Part shown: positions 24,512 to 33,020 of the stretch, in pieces | Numbering within the stretch: the first letter of the stretch is position 1 | Layout of the letters: each line of letters starts with the position of its first letter | Source: Clostridiaceae bacterium | GTDB lineage: Bacteria; Bacillota; Clostridia; Lachnospirales; Lachnospiraceae | NCBI GenBank assembly: GCA_009911065.1 | Contig: QXWR01000025.1 | Span: forward strand, 1 to 64,000 | Length of the DNA stretch: 64,000 bases | Direction of reading: 5' to 3' | Notes under the pieces: model-generated | What the model saw: the letters and a program-made list of their open reading frames with translations, nothing else | What the model was told of the DNA's origin: nothing | Database searches by the model: none | Program-made: the position numbers and the translations under genes

Positions 24512-24525
24512 GGATCGAGTGCTAA
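24499..24525. promoter_or_regulatory. CIRCE operator (HrcA binding) with one degenerate arm
   Basis: The minus strand reads TTAGCACTC, nine bases, then CATGGCTAA. The first arm matches the CIRCE consensus exactly and the second keeps only GCTAA and one more base. HrcA repression of clpB is inferred. Confidence 0.8.
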
Positions 24526-24549
24526 TTTTTTAAAATAAAGATTTTTACA

Positions 24550-25443
24550 CTACTCTTCCTTCGTCATATGTACTTCTACCTGATGATACGCAATCCGAAT
24601 CCCTTCCTCATCAAACCGCAGCTTAATGTTTTCTATAATATCCCACCGGACCGGCCAGTAATCCTCCTTTGTAGTCCATCCCCGAAGTCCGAGAATCACT
24701 GCACTTTCTCCCAATTCCTTGACAAAAACCCGGATGCCGTCCTCCTGGATTACCTGAAGATGATTTTCCACAATTTCAGTTAAAATTTCCTTTGCTTTTT
24801 TCAAATCCGAGTCATAATGAATGTTTATTTCCAAATCCAGCTGGCGCTTATCTTGGGCAGTCACATTGATCACTGTGGCATTAGCCACAGTGCCGTTGGG
24901 AATGGTAATCATCCGGTTGTCAACCGTAATAAGAACCGTATATACCAAACCAATGCTATATACGCTCCCCTCCACATCTCCACAGATAATATAATCTTGT
25001 AAGATAAAAGGACGTGTAAGCATGATGAGGATTCCTCCTGCCACATTGGACAAGCTCTCTTTTAAAGACAGGCCAATGGCCACCCCCGCAGAACCCATAA
25101 GAGCTACAATGGAAGCAGATGGCACTCCCAGCTTTTCCGCTGCTATAAAAATCACAATCGCATACATAGAAGCATTGATCACAGAAAGAAGAAAACGATT
25201 TACATTTTCTTCCAGATTCATCCGCTCAAAAGTCTTTTTTAAAATCCCCTGGACTGCCCTGACAATTCGGATTCCCACCAAAAGAATTATTCCTGCCAGA
25301 AGTATCCGCCAGAAAAGTACCTTTAGATTAGGAGTCAGGGTTTTTAATGTATCCAAAAACCAGCTTAATTCCAGATTGGGGTGGCCGGACATCTGCCACA
25401 CCTCCCCCTCTTGTTCTTTCAATATGGTTAGAATATCAAACAT
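24550..25443 (-). CDS. mscS: Small-conductance mechanosensitive channel, MscS family
   Basis: The protein (about 297 aa) has two or three membrane spans (about 35-60, 75-100, 105-125) and the diagnostic pore helix rich in Gly and Ala, VALMGSAGVAIGLSLKES, followed by NVAGGILIMLTRPF. The remaining 160 residues are the cytoplasmic MscS beta and alpha/beta domains. It should release solutes on hypo-osmotic shock. The start is the ATG at 25443, seven bases after GGGAG, which lies inside the end of the MoxR ATPase gene. mscS is therefore translationally coupled to the MoxR/VWA/LRR genes, which suggests a common envelope function. Confidence 0.9.
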   Translation of the reverse strand: MFDILTILKEQEGEVWQMSGHPNLELSWFLDTLKTLTPNLKVLFWRILLAGIILLVGIRIVRAVQGILKKTFERMNLEENVNRFLLSVINASMYAIVIFIAAEKLGVPSASIVALMGSAGVAIGLSLKESLSNVAGGILIMLTRPFILQDYIICGDVEGSVYSIGLVYTVLITVDNRMITIPNGTVANATVINVTAQDKRQLDLEINIHYDSDLKKAKEILTEIVENHLQVIQEDGIRVFVKELGESAVILGLRGWTTKEDYWPVRWDIIENIKLRFDEEGIRIAYHQVEVHMTKEE

Positions 25444-27001
25444 TTTTTTCATCTCCCAATGGGCCAGAATCCGCCTGCGTGCCCCAAACAGCCTTTTTTA
25501 TCCTCTCCTCTTCCTCCGAGAACAGCAGATTCCGGTTATATTGATAATATCGCTCGCAATCATATTCTTGTAAAAATTCCACGCTGTAAAATCCTGTATT
25601 CAGCTCTGTCACAAACAAAACCATTTCCTGACTGCTGCCAAACCCTGCCTCCATAAAATCGAACGCATGTTCAAGCTTCTGTCCGGTTTCCTCCAAAAGA
25701 ACCTCATATTCATCCCGGCTTTCTTCAAATCGTCCCCGAATCCATTGCCAAACATCCTCTGCCTGACACAAATTCTCCTTTTGCAAATCCAAAAGCATTT
25801 GTTCCAGACAAGCGCTCACCTGCCGATACACTCCAAGCTCCCCGAAAGAAAGCAGACCATTTTCCTGACGCTTCTCCCACTGGCTGCAAAAATCCTCTGT
25901 CATTTGAGCAAAGGCTTTGATTTTGTCTGCTGCGGAAACCTTCTCTTTTTCCAGTTTCTGTTCCCCTGCCCTTTGTATCTCCCGCAGTTTTTTCATCTCA
26001 AGCTCCAGTTTCTCTGCCATCTGACATACCTTTCGAAAGGACTCGTTTAAGGCAGACAGCAAAAGTCCCACCACACTAACCCGCTCGTCAAATGCAGCCC
26101 GCTCCAATTTCCCATATACCTCCGCAGGAACCTGCCCTGCCAAAATCTCCTTTGCCGGGTAATTTTCCTTATATTTGTAATAAAGTTCCAGGTAGCTGGC
26201 AAAATCTCTGGCAATTTTAGGAAATTGGATATACTCAAAGACAATCTCCCGGTCCACAGTCATTTCCAACTGCTCATACACCTGAATCAGCGCTGACAAA
26301 TCTTCCCAGCCCCGAGGTGTCGCAAACTGTTTTCCATCTACTGTGGTTTCAATCCGGCAGAAATTTTGCGGCCGCACATTCAAATAAGAGCTTACGGCCG
26401 GATGAATATTTACCCGGACAGCATATTCTTTCCACACTTCAAAATCCGGTTCCACATTCATCCGGCGAATCCGGTCCAAAGTTACCAAGTCAAATTCCCG
26501 GACTGACTTGTTATATTCTGGCGGATTGCCAGCTGCCACAATCACCCAGCCTTCTGGAATGGAATGGTTCCCAAAGGATTTCCCCTGTAAAAACTGCAGC
26601 ATAGCCGGAGCCAGGGTTTCCGAGACACAGTTAATCTCATCCAGAAACAAAATCCCCTCTGTAAGACCAGTCTGTTCCATGTTCTCATACACAGAAGCTA
26701 CAATCTCACTCATAGTATACTCTGTGGCTGTGTATTCCTTTCCCCCAAACTGCCGCTTCTCAATAAAAGGAAGCCCAATGGCGCTTTGGCGGGTATGGTG
26801 GGTAATGGTATAAGCCACCAGCCCAATCTGGCATTCCTGGGAAATCTGTTTCATAATTTGCGTCTTCCCGATTCCAGGCGGCCCAATCAGCAAAAGGGGC
26901 CTTTGCCGGATGGAAGGAATCACATAAGCCCCATATTCATCTTTTTTTAAATATGCCCCAATGGTGTCCTTGATTTCCTGTTTTGCCCGTTTGATATTCA
27001 T
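25436..27001 (-). CDS. MoxR-type AAA+ ATPase
   Basis: The 521-aa protein has an N-terminal AAA+ module: Walker A GPPGIGKTQIMK (about 40-51), Walker B GILFLDEINCV (about 116-126) and the sensor strand VIVAAGNPPEYN. The C-terminal half is helical, with a probable coiled coil (about 310-370; many E, K and L), not the usual short MoxR lid. MoxR ATPases act as chaperones for VWA-domain partners, and here the VWA gene is directly upstream with the stop and start codons overlapping as ATGA. The start at 27001 is therefore secure. The client is unknown. Confidence 0.85.
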   Translation of the reverse strand: MNIKRAKQEIKDTIGAYLKKDEYGAYVIPSIRQRPLLLIGPPGIGKTQIMKQISQECQIGLVAYTITHHTRQSAIGLPFIEKRQFGGKEYTATEYTMSEIVASVYENMEQTGLTEGILFLDEINCVSETLAPAMLQFLQGKSFGNHSIPEGWVIVAAGNPPEYNKSVREFDLVTLDRIRRMNVEPDFEVWKEYAVRVNIHPAVSSYLNVRPQNFCRIETTVDGKQFATPRGWEDLSALIQVYEQLEMTVDREIVFEYIQFPKIARDFASYLELYYKYKENYPAKEILAGQVPAEVYGKLERAAFDERVSVVGLLLSALNESFRKVCQMAEKLELEMKKLREIQRAGEQKLEKEKVSAADKIKAFAQMTEDFCSQWEKRQENGLLSFGELGVYRQVSACLEQMLLDLQKENLCQAEDVWQWIRGRFEESRDEYEVLLEETGQKLEHAFDFMEAGFGSSQEMVLFVTELNTGFYSVEFLQEYDCERYYQYNRNLLFSEEEERIKKAVWGTQADSGPLGDEKNV

Positions 27002-28368
27002 AATCCCCTGTTCTCTCCTTCTTTCCCGGTATCTGCCCCGGATTCTATCAGCTGTCCCGGCTCTAAAATCACTTTCATTGCCCAGGCCGGAACGGAAATA
27101 TCCGTGTACTGGTCCTTCACAAATACAAACGCCGTATCGTACACCCTCTGTTTTACAGGATAAATTCCCGCACCATCGGTAAAATACAAAAGACCTCGCA
27201 GCCGGTGAAACTCTCCTCTTCCCATCATCTGATCAACATAGGCAAAGGCTGGCCGAAAGTCGGTTCCCCCCTGGCCGATTACGGTAAAATCCCTAAGATA
27301 AGCTTCCATTTCCTCCCGGCTTGTAATTTTTTGGTCCTGGCGAACCTGCTCATCACACTGAAGAATGTGTATGTTGACCTTGCGAAAATAACTGTCCGAC
27401 TCACACAGCACGTCATAGGTTTCCTCCAGAAAACGCCGCACCAGCTCCCCGGAACAGGACATGGACGTATCAATCACAATGACAAAATCCTCTATCCGGC
27501 TGACCTCTTTTGTCTCCAATGGCTCCACTAACGGCATATTTCCATACAAAGACATGCCATAAGTATAAAACACATAATCAAAAGAATCTGGGTCAACCTG
27601 CATCTCCTCTTTCAGCACAGAAAATTTTCTCAAAAATTTTTTATAATCATAACGTTCCCGGTTTTCCACCTGTATATGTTCCAAAAGGCTTTTGGATTGT
27701 TCATCCTGCTGATTTCCCATTGTTTCCATCTCCGTCTGAATCTGTTCCCGGTTTTTGTTCCACTGATTCTGACGCACCATGGGAAGTTTTGGATTTTCAC
27801 TGGGCAGGTTCCAATCTCCATGATCATCTGCAAAAAATTCCGCCCGAAGCCGTTCCTTCTGCTTTTGCGGCAAATCCATTTCCTGTAAAATATGATACAC
27901 ACCTTCTGCGTTTAACACCGGAAGCCGTTTTTTCAGCCTGCCATACCAATCCTGTCGATAAAGAGACATCTGCCTGTGAATGCAGCGAAGATACAGCCCG
28001 TCTATAACCGACTCCACCGCAATGTCACATGCTAGATTCCAGTCTTCCTCTTTTCGGGTCCCTCTTGTATCCATGTGGCAAAACAGGCAGTGAAGCACCA
28101 TATGAAGATAACAACGGTTTACCAGCACTCTTCCCTGAGTAAAAAGGCGGCACAGATCATCTGGATGGTAATAGATAACAAATCCGTCGGTTCCCATGCC
28201 CCGGCTATCGGTCCTTGCCTCATATCCCAGACTGCCTAAAGACACATCCAGAAAACGCAGGTTCAGATACAGCTCATTTCTGGCATTGAAAAGAATCCGG
28301 GTACACAATTCCACCTGATTCAGCTCCTCCAGCTGTCGGTGTCTTACTGGGTCCACCATAAATGACAT
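26998..28368 (-). CDS. VWA-domain protein with metallopeptidase-like N-terminus (DUF2201 type)
   Basis: The protein (about 456 aa) begins with a zincin-like domain of the DUF2201 kind: the helix HMVLHCLFCHM keeps the spaced histidines of HExxHxxxxH, but the catalytic Glu is Met, so it is probably inactive as a peptidase. The C-terminal part (about 290-440) is a VWA-like domain with the metal-site motif DTSMSCS and a distal TDGAG. Such proteins pair with MoxR ATPases, which fits the gene immediately downstream (4-nt overlap). The start at 28368 is the first ATG after AAGGAAGGAG; another ATG nine bases on is also possible. Confidence 0.8.
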   Translation of the reverse strand: MSFMVDPVRHRQLEELNQVELCTRILFNARNELYLNLRFLDVSLGSLGYEARTDSRGMGTDGFVIYYHPDDLCRLFTQGRVLVNRCYLHMVLHCLFCHMDTRGTRKEEDWNLACDIAVESVIDGLYLRCIHRQMSLYRQDWYGRLKKRLPVLNAEGVYHILQEMDLPQKQKERLRAEFFADDHGDWNLPSENPKLPMVRQNQWNKNREQIQTEMETMGNQQDEQSKSLLEHIQVENRERYDYKKFLRKFSVLKEEMQVDPDSFDYVFYTYGMSLYGNMPLVEPLETKEVSRIEDFVIVIDTSMSCSGELVRRFLEETYDVLCESDSYFRKVNIHILQCDEQVRQDQKITSREEMEAYLRDFTVIGQGGTDFRPAFAYVDQMMGRGEFHRLRGLLYFTDGAGIYPVKQRVYDTAFVFVKDQYTDISVPAWAMKVILEPGQLIESGADTGKEGENRGL

Positions 28369-28378
28369 TGCTCCTTCC

Positions 28379-29359
28379 TTACAATTCAAACCGCCGTCTG
28401 CTCTTTTTCAAATTCTGTTTTTGGAAATCCATCAACCAGCTGACCATCTCGGTATCACCCATCTGCTGGGCCATTCGGGTCAGCTCTTGCAGCTGTTCTT
28501 GCGTCTTCTCTTGTTGCGGTCCTTTCCGCTGCCCGTCAAAATCAGGTCCCTTCATCCGCTCTCCCCATTGGAAGATCGTTTTCACCAACCAGGGAAGTCC
28601 GCCTGCTTCCAGATTTGTGTAGGATTGCCCGCCTTTTTGGTCCGCCTGAATCATCAGCTGCCCTGCCATCTTCCAGTGTTCGGTTACATACTCCCGGTAC
28701 ATGTTCTCATAATCCTCCATCAGACCCAAAGGATACGCCAGCCTCCCCAAAGCCAGCTCAGTCACCAGCTCTTCCGATTCCTGTACCTTTACATGAGGAA
28801 AAAGTTCATCGTATTTTCTATACTGAAACTCGGTTCCTGCAAAACAATAGCGATACCGATGGCCGCACCCATGGGTTTCTATATACAAAATCCGGGCAGG
28901 TGTATTTTCCACAGATTCTTCATAAAATTCCGGAAAAATCAATCGGACTTCTCGCTCTTTTTTCTGATTTTCCTGGTCATAGATGCGCATTCTCACCCGT
29001 AGCGTTTGTCTTAATTCCGAAAGCAGTTCCTTCAGACAAGATTTTTCCTTTTCAAATATAATCAAGTCCAAATATTCTACACCTCCCGCTCCGGCAAATA
29101 ACCCAGCCCCCAAATCCGTAGTTCTACTGCCGCAAGAAAGGCTTCGAAGTTTCTCACAATTATAAAACCCATAAGCGCCGATTTTTTTCAAATTCACAGG
29201 AAGAACAATCTCCTCCACTTCACTGTCAGCCAGCACATAAGGTCCCAGCTCGGTCACTGGAAGATCTTTTATTCTCTCCGGAAACCGAACCACTCTTTCC
29301 GGATTTTCTACCTGGTCTATCCGCACATATTCCCCTGTGATTGTATATAAAAATTCCAT
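28379..29359 (-). CDS. BspA-type LRR protein of the MoxR/VWA cluster
   Basis: The first 110 residues contain three or so BspA-like leucine-rich repeats (for example VEEIVLPVNLKKIGAYGFYNC), usually protein-interaction surfaces. The remaining 215 residues are not recognised; they hold an ETHGCGHRYRYC segment and a Gln- and Glu-rich helix near the C-terminus, and there is no signal peptide or membrane span, so the protein is probably cytoplasmic. The ATG at 29359 follows AGGAG. It is the first gene of a four-gene minus-strand operon, ten nt before the VWA gene. It may be the substrate or target adaptor of the MoxR/VWA machine; this is inferred from linkage. Confidence 0.7.
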   Translation of the reverse strand: MEFLYTITGEYVRIDQVENPERVVRFPERIKDLPVTELGPYVLADSEVEEIVLPVNLKKIGAYGFYNCEKLRSLSCGSRTTDLGAGLFAGAGGVEYLDLIIFEKEKSCLKELLSELRQTLRVRMRIYDQENQKKEREVRLIFPEFYEESVENTPARILYIETHGCGHRYRYCFAGTEFQYRKYDELFPHVKVQESEELVTELALGRLAYPLGLMEDYENMYREYVTEHWKMAGQLMIQADQKGGQSYTNLEAGGLPWLVKTIFQWGERMKGPDFDGQRKGPQQEKTQEQLQELTRMAQQMGDTEMVSWLMDFQKQNLKKSRRRFEL

Positions 29360-29492
29360 AAATCTCCTGTATTCATAACCTTTTTATTGTTTTGTTTCCT
29401 TGCCTGTGATTGTCTTTGCTATTTTCCCTGTTATTCTGCCTATTATACTGTAATGAAAAATATTTCGCAAGATTCCCTCTGGAAAAATCAAG

Positions 29493-29527
29493 AAAAAGAG
29501 CAGCTAACCCCATTGCGTCAGCTGCTC
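29493..29527 (-). terminator. Terminator of the CAP-domain gene
   Basis: On the minus strand GAGCAGCT and AGCTGCTC form an 8-bp stem (14-nt loop) followed by TTTTT. Confidence 0.85.
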
Positions 29528-29586
29528 TAAACTATGAATCATAATCAGCAAATCTTGATGAAAACTTTACTTTAAATATTAAGACT

Positions 29587-30432
29587 TTACTTTAAAAATA
29601 ACTGCACCCAATAATGAACGCCTGCCCCATTTTGATAATGGGAAACTGCTATGGAAGTATAATTTCCGTTTAAAATATTTGCTCTGTGTCCAGAACTGTT
29701 CATCCAGGAATCCATAACTTCCCTGGGTGTCATCTGCCCATAAGCAATATTTTCTCCGGCAGACTGATAACGGATTCCTGCTGATGTAAGCGCCGTATAA
29801 AAACTGCTTCCATCTGGACGGGTATGGGAAAAACTTCTCTCAATCTCTTTTGCCCGCACCGCCGCCGCACTTTCTGCCTGGGTATGTATGGTAAGAGGGG
29901 AAAGTCCTGCCTTGGCGCGTTCTTGGTTGACCAGATTTACCACCTCAGCTGCAAAGGCATCCTGAGTGCTGTCATTTCCAGGCTGGTCTGTATCTGGTAT
30001 GCCTGGTTTTTCTTCACCGCCGCCAATGTTATCTCCTGGATTTCCTGGTTTCCCGTTTTCAAAGGAATTGTCATTCCCTCCCTGCCAAATATCCGGACAG
30101 AAGTTCGTTCCGTTTCCTCCCTGCCAGCCATCCGGACAGAAGTTATTTCCATTTCCCCCCTGCCAAACGTCTGGACAGAAGTTCGTTCCGTTTCCCCCCT
30201 GCCAGTTGTCCAGACAAAAATTGTTTCCGTCTCCTCCCTTCCAGTTGCCAGAAAAAGTTCCTCCAAGATTTCCCAGCACGGCCTTTAGATCACCGAAACT
30301 GCCTCCTCCAATCACAATCCCATTTCCTCCTGACAGGTTACAGGAATTTAAGGTTGCTGCGTATGAAGTGTTTGTCATGGTTGTAAATGTCAAAACAGCC
30401 GCTGCACATACAAATAAGGGCAATTTTCTCAT
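29587..30432 (-). CDS. Secreted CAP/SCP-domain protein with tandem WQGGNG repeats
   Basis: The 281-aa protein has a signal peptide (cleavage after about residue 25, TSYAA), a glycine-rich region, five tandem 13-residue repeats of the type WQGGNGTNFCPD (64-124), a Pro/Gly/Glu linker and a C-terminal CAP domain (about 158-281). The CAP part keeps the HTRPDGSSF, SAGENIAYG and SGHRANILNGNYT motifs of the YkwD family found in sporulating Firmicutes. Each complete repeat carries one Cys, so the region may be cross-linked or bind metal. Function of bacterial CAP proteins is largely unknown. It has its own ribosome site (AAGGAGG) and terminator and is divergent from feoB. Confidence 0.88.
   Translation of the reverse strand: MRKLPLFVCAAAVLTFTTMTNTSYAATLNSCNLSGGNGIVIGGGSFGDLKAVLGNLGGTFSGNWKGGDGNNFCLDNWQGGNGTNFCPDVWQGGNGNNFCPDGWQGGNGTNFCPDIWQGGNDNSFENGKPGNPGDNIGGGEEKPGIPDTDQPGNDSTQDAFAAEVVNLVNQERAKAGLSPLTIHTQAESAAAVRAKEIERSFSHTRPDGSSFYTALTSAGIRYQSAGENIAYGQMTPREVMDSWMNSSGHRANILNGNYTSIAVSHYQNGAGVHYWVQLFLK
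30061..30243 (-). repeat. Five tandem 39-nt coding repeats in the CAP-domain gene
   Basis: Five units of 13 codons, W(Q/K)GGNGxNFCxDx, follow one another; the last is degenerate and has lost its Cys. The DNA units are nearly identical (for example TCCGGACAGAAGTT on the plus strand), so copy number could vary by slippage. Confidence 0.85.
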
Positions 30433-30466
30433 GGGATTTCCTCCTTTTGTTACTAGAATATTACAT

Positions 30467-30479
30467 TTCTGTTACAGAA
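30467..30479. promoter_or_regulatory. Perfect palindrome between cap and feoB, possible operator
   Basis: TTCTGT, one base, ACAGAA is a perfect 13-bp palindrome in the divergent intergenic region. No matching regulator was recognised. Confidence 0.3.
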
Positions 30480-30520
30480 GTATCATAACACATAATTCAT
30501 GGAAAAGAACTAGGAGAACC

Positions 30521-30619
30521 ATGGAAAAACCTGCAGTGTTTTCCAAAGGAGAGAAATTATACGAATTACAGCTTCCATACAGGCACCTGCCAAACCTTTG
30601 CCACATACTTAATCAATAA
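30521..30619 (+). CDS. 32-aa small ORF upstream of feoB
   Basis: An ATG with TAGGAGAACC directly in front opens a 32-codon frame (MEKPAVFSKGEKLYELQLPY and on to HILNQ). It ends 30 nt before feoB and on the same strand. It does not resemble FeoA, which is about 75 residues. It could be a leader peptide, a tiny FeoB partner, or chance; coding evidence is only the start signal and position. Confidence 0.4.
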   Translation: MEKPAVFSKGEKLYELQLPYRHLPNLCHILNQ

Positions 30620-30648
30620 GGATTTTTTCAGGTGGGATTCTTTTATTT

Positions 30649-32652
30649 ATGGATGAAAAAAGACCGATTGTCACCATTGCTATTGCGGGAAGTCCAAATA
30701 CTGGTAAAACCACCATTTTTAACGGGCTTACCGGAATGAGACAGCACACAGGCAACTGGCATGGAAAAACAACAGACCTGACTTATGGTTCCTTTTCCAT
30801 GAACCATCAAACATATCAACTGACCGACTTACCAGGACTTCTTTCTACCACTCCTTTTTTGGAACATGAAAAAGCTGCATGGGATTATCTAAACTCTGGA
30901 AATGCACAAATGATTATAATGGTCTGCGACGCCACCTGTCTGGAACGAGATCTCCATCTCCTTCGCAAAATTCTCTTTCTTGACCGGATCAGGGATTTGG
31001 GGACACCTGTGATTTTGTGTGTGAATTTTAGGGATGAAGCAGAAAAGAAAGGTATTGAGATTGATTTTCAACTCCTTCAGGACGTTCTTCAGATTCCAGT
31101 TCTAAGCTGCTGCGCATTTCATGGAGAATCTTTCAATCAAATCCGACAAACGATTTACGAGACTTACCATCAACGTTTTTTTTATGATTGTCTGGATTAT
31201 TGTCCCATACAGCTTGCCCAGGAAACCATTGGTTGTACATACCGCCATTGCAATCCGAAAACAGATTTGGCAGAGCGGGTGATGATGGAACCAGCTGCTG
31301 GAATCCTCTTCACTTTTTTTCTCTTGTTAGGACTTTCCTGGCTTGCCCTTACAGGAGCGTTTTCTTTCTCCTCCTTATTGTGGAAACTGCTTTTTGTTCT
31401 GGAATCACCTTTTGCCGCCGCAATGAATTGGATTGGCTCTCCTCCATGGCTGATTTCCATACTGGTATACCATATTTACCGGTCCCTGGCCCTGATTTTT
31501 TCTCTGATGCTGCCATGTATGACCCTCTTCTTTTTCTTGTTTGATTTTGCAGAAGATGCCGGCTGCCTGCCTAGAATTGCATTTCATTTGGATTCTTCAT
31601 TTCAAAAGTGCCGCACCTGCAGCAAACAATGTCTGTCTATGGCCATAGGCTTTTGCTGTAATGCTGCTGCCGTAACCCAAAGCCGAATCCTAAATTCTTC
31701 CCGTGAACGAAAAATCGCTGTTTTAACCAGTTCTTTTGTTCCATGCAGCAGAAAACTTCCTACACTCCTTTTGATGATTTCACTGATTTTCATGGCAGGC
31801 GCCTCCCCTGCTCTACCCCCTGGCAAACGAGAGATCTTTCCTGGAATTTCCTCCCCCATCCAGGTATCCTTGTTTTCCGCCTTACTTTTATGCTTTATTA
31901 TTTGCTTTTGCATAACCAGTGTCATAACAGGGTCGTGGATTCTCTCCCATACTCTGCTTCCGGGAAATTCCTGTCCATTTGTCCTGGAACTTCCTCCCTG
32001 CCGTTGTCCCGGAATCCGTCGAACGCTGAAGCGTTCCTTTCAGGATCAAACCATCCCGGCCATGAGGAGGGCTGTCATTGCTACAACTGCTTCTGTGGGA
32101 TTCACATGGCTTTTAATCTATGAATTTCCTGGTATTTTTGACTGCATCCTCCATCTGCTGGAACCCTTAGGCCGCTGTATGGGACTGGACGGAATGATTC
32201 TTTTTGCTTTTTTATTATCCATTCCTGCCAATGAAACCATCATTCCAATTATGATTACCTTATACCTGCATACTTCCAACCTTTCTTTTCTACACAATTC
32301 CCCGTTGCCAGCTGTGGATTTTTCTTTTCTAACGAAAGCTGCACCTTCCATTCTCCAGTCTGTGTCCCGTGTGGCTGCTCTGTTGCCTGGAGATGTTTCC
32401 TGTACACTACAGACCATAGAAAATCCCTCCGCCCTTTTTTCCTTTCTGGCTTCCCAGGGCTGGACCTGTACAACGATTCTGTCCATGATTGTTTTTTGCC
32501 TGTTTCATTGGCCATGTGCCTCTACAATCCGAAACATAAAAAAAGAAACCGGTTCCTGGAAATGGACCGCGGTTTCTGTTCTTTTTCCTTCCATGTTTGG
32601 CATAGGGCTGTGTATGCTTCTTACAGCTGTAAGTCATATGATTTTTGGATGA
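30649..32652 (+). CDS. feoB: FeoB-like ferrous iron transporter (clostridial short form)
   Basis: The 667-aa protein has an N-terminal G domain with G1 GSPNTGKTT, G3 DLPG and a G4-like NFRD, then a membrane part of about eight spans with Gate-type segments. The usual NGCGVPAI region reads GFCCNAAAVTQSRI and TSSFVPCSRKLP, the variant I associate with the short FeoB of Clostridia. It should import Fe2+ powered or gated by GTP. No FeoA or FeoC is encoded nearby. The ribosome site is poor (AGGTGG 13 bases before the ATG), so coupling to the preceding 32-aa ORF is possible. Metal specificity is inferred from the family. Confidence 0.82.
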   Translation: MDEKRPIVTIAIAGSPNTGKTTIFNGLTGMRQHTGNWHGKTTDLTYGSFSMNHQTYQLTDLPGLLSTTPFLEHEKAAWDYLNSGNAQMIIMVCDATCLERDLHLLRKILFLDRIRDLGTPVILCVNFRDEAEKKGIEIDFQLLQDVLQIPVLSCCAFHGESFNQIRQTIYETYHQRFFYDCLDYCPIQLAQETIGCTYRHCNPKTDLAERVMMEPAAGILFTFFLLLGLSWLALTGAFSFSSLLWKLLFVLESPFAAAMNWIGSPPWLISILVYHIYRSLALIFSLMLPCMTLFFFLFDFAEDAGCLPRIAFHLDSSFQKCRTCSKQCLSMAIGFCCNAAAVTQSRILNSSRERKIAVLTSSFVPCSRKLPTLLLMISLIFMAGASPALPPGKREIFPGISSPIQVSLFSALLLCFIICFCITSVITGSWILSHTLLPGNSCPFVLELPPCRCPGIRRTLKRSFQDQTIPAMRRAVIATTASVGFTWLLIYEFPGIFDCILHLLEPLGRCMGLDGMILFAFLLSIPANETIIPIMITLYLHTSNLSFLHNSPLPAVDFSFLTKAAPSILQSVSRVAALLPGDVSCTLQTIENPSALFSFLASQGWTCTTILSMIVFCLFHWPCASTIRNIKKETGSWKWTAVSVLFPSMFGIGLCMLLTAVSHMIFG

Positions 32653-32701
32653 TTCCGACACAATTCCTAAATTTCTGGATGTCTTATCCATTCTGCATCC
32701 C

Positions 32702-32977
32702 TTATAATTTTTGCCGTGAGTACAGCGCCTTGGAGCTGACTCCCGGCAAACGCCCCAGCTTGCCGGAAACAGCGCTGATAATATCCGATGGAGCATCCAG
32801 CACAACACTGATAATATTCATCTGCTTTTCCCGGTAGGGAAGCCCCATGCGTCCAATGATATAACTGCTGTACTGGTGTAAAATCTCATTGACCGAACCT
32901 GCCAAATCCGGATTCTCTACGATGATTCCCACCACAGCAATCCGGTAAGGCTGGTCCATGGTATTTCGTTCTTCCAT
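32702..32977 (-). CDS. TM1266-family iron-only hydrogenase system regulator
   Basis: The 91-aa protein matches the small ACT/ferredoxin-like TM1266 family: RIAVVGIIVENPDLAGSVN, the central YIIGRMGLPYREK and the end GKLGRLPGVSSKALYS are all diagnostic. Members usually sit beside [FeFe]-hydrogenase maturation genes (hydE, hydF, hydG) and are thought to regulate them; none is present here. The ATG at 32977 is preceded by GGAGGAAAGGG; the frame upstream to 33016 is unlikely to be used. The gene converges on feoB, which leaves a functional link to iron supply possible. Confidence 0.85.
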   Translation of the reverse strand: MEERNTMDQPYRIAVVGIIVENPDLAGSVNEILHQYSSYIIGRMGLPYREKQMNIISVVLDAPSDIISAVSGKLGRLPGVSSKALYSRQKL

Positions 32978-33020
32978 TACCCTTTCCTCCCTAATGCCTA
33001 TATTCTTTGAACACAAAAGC

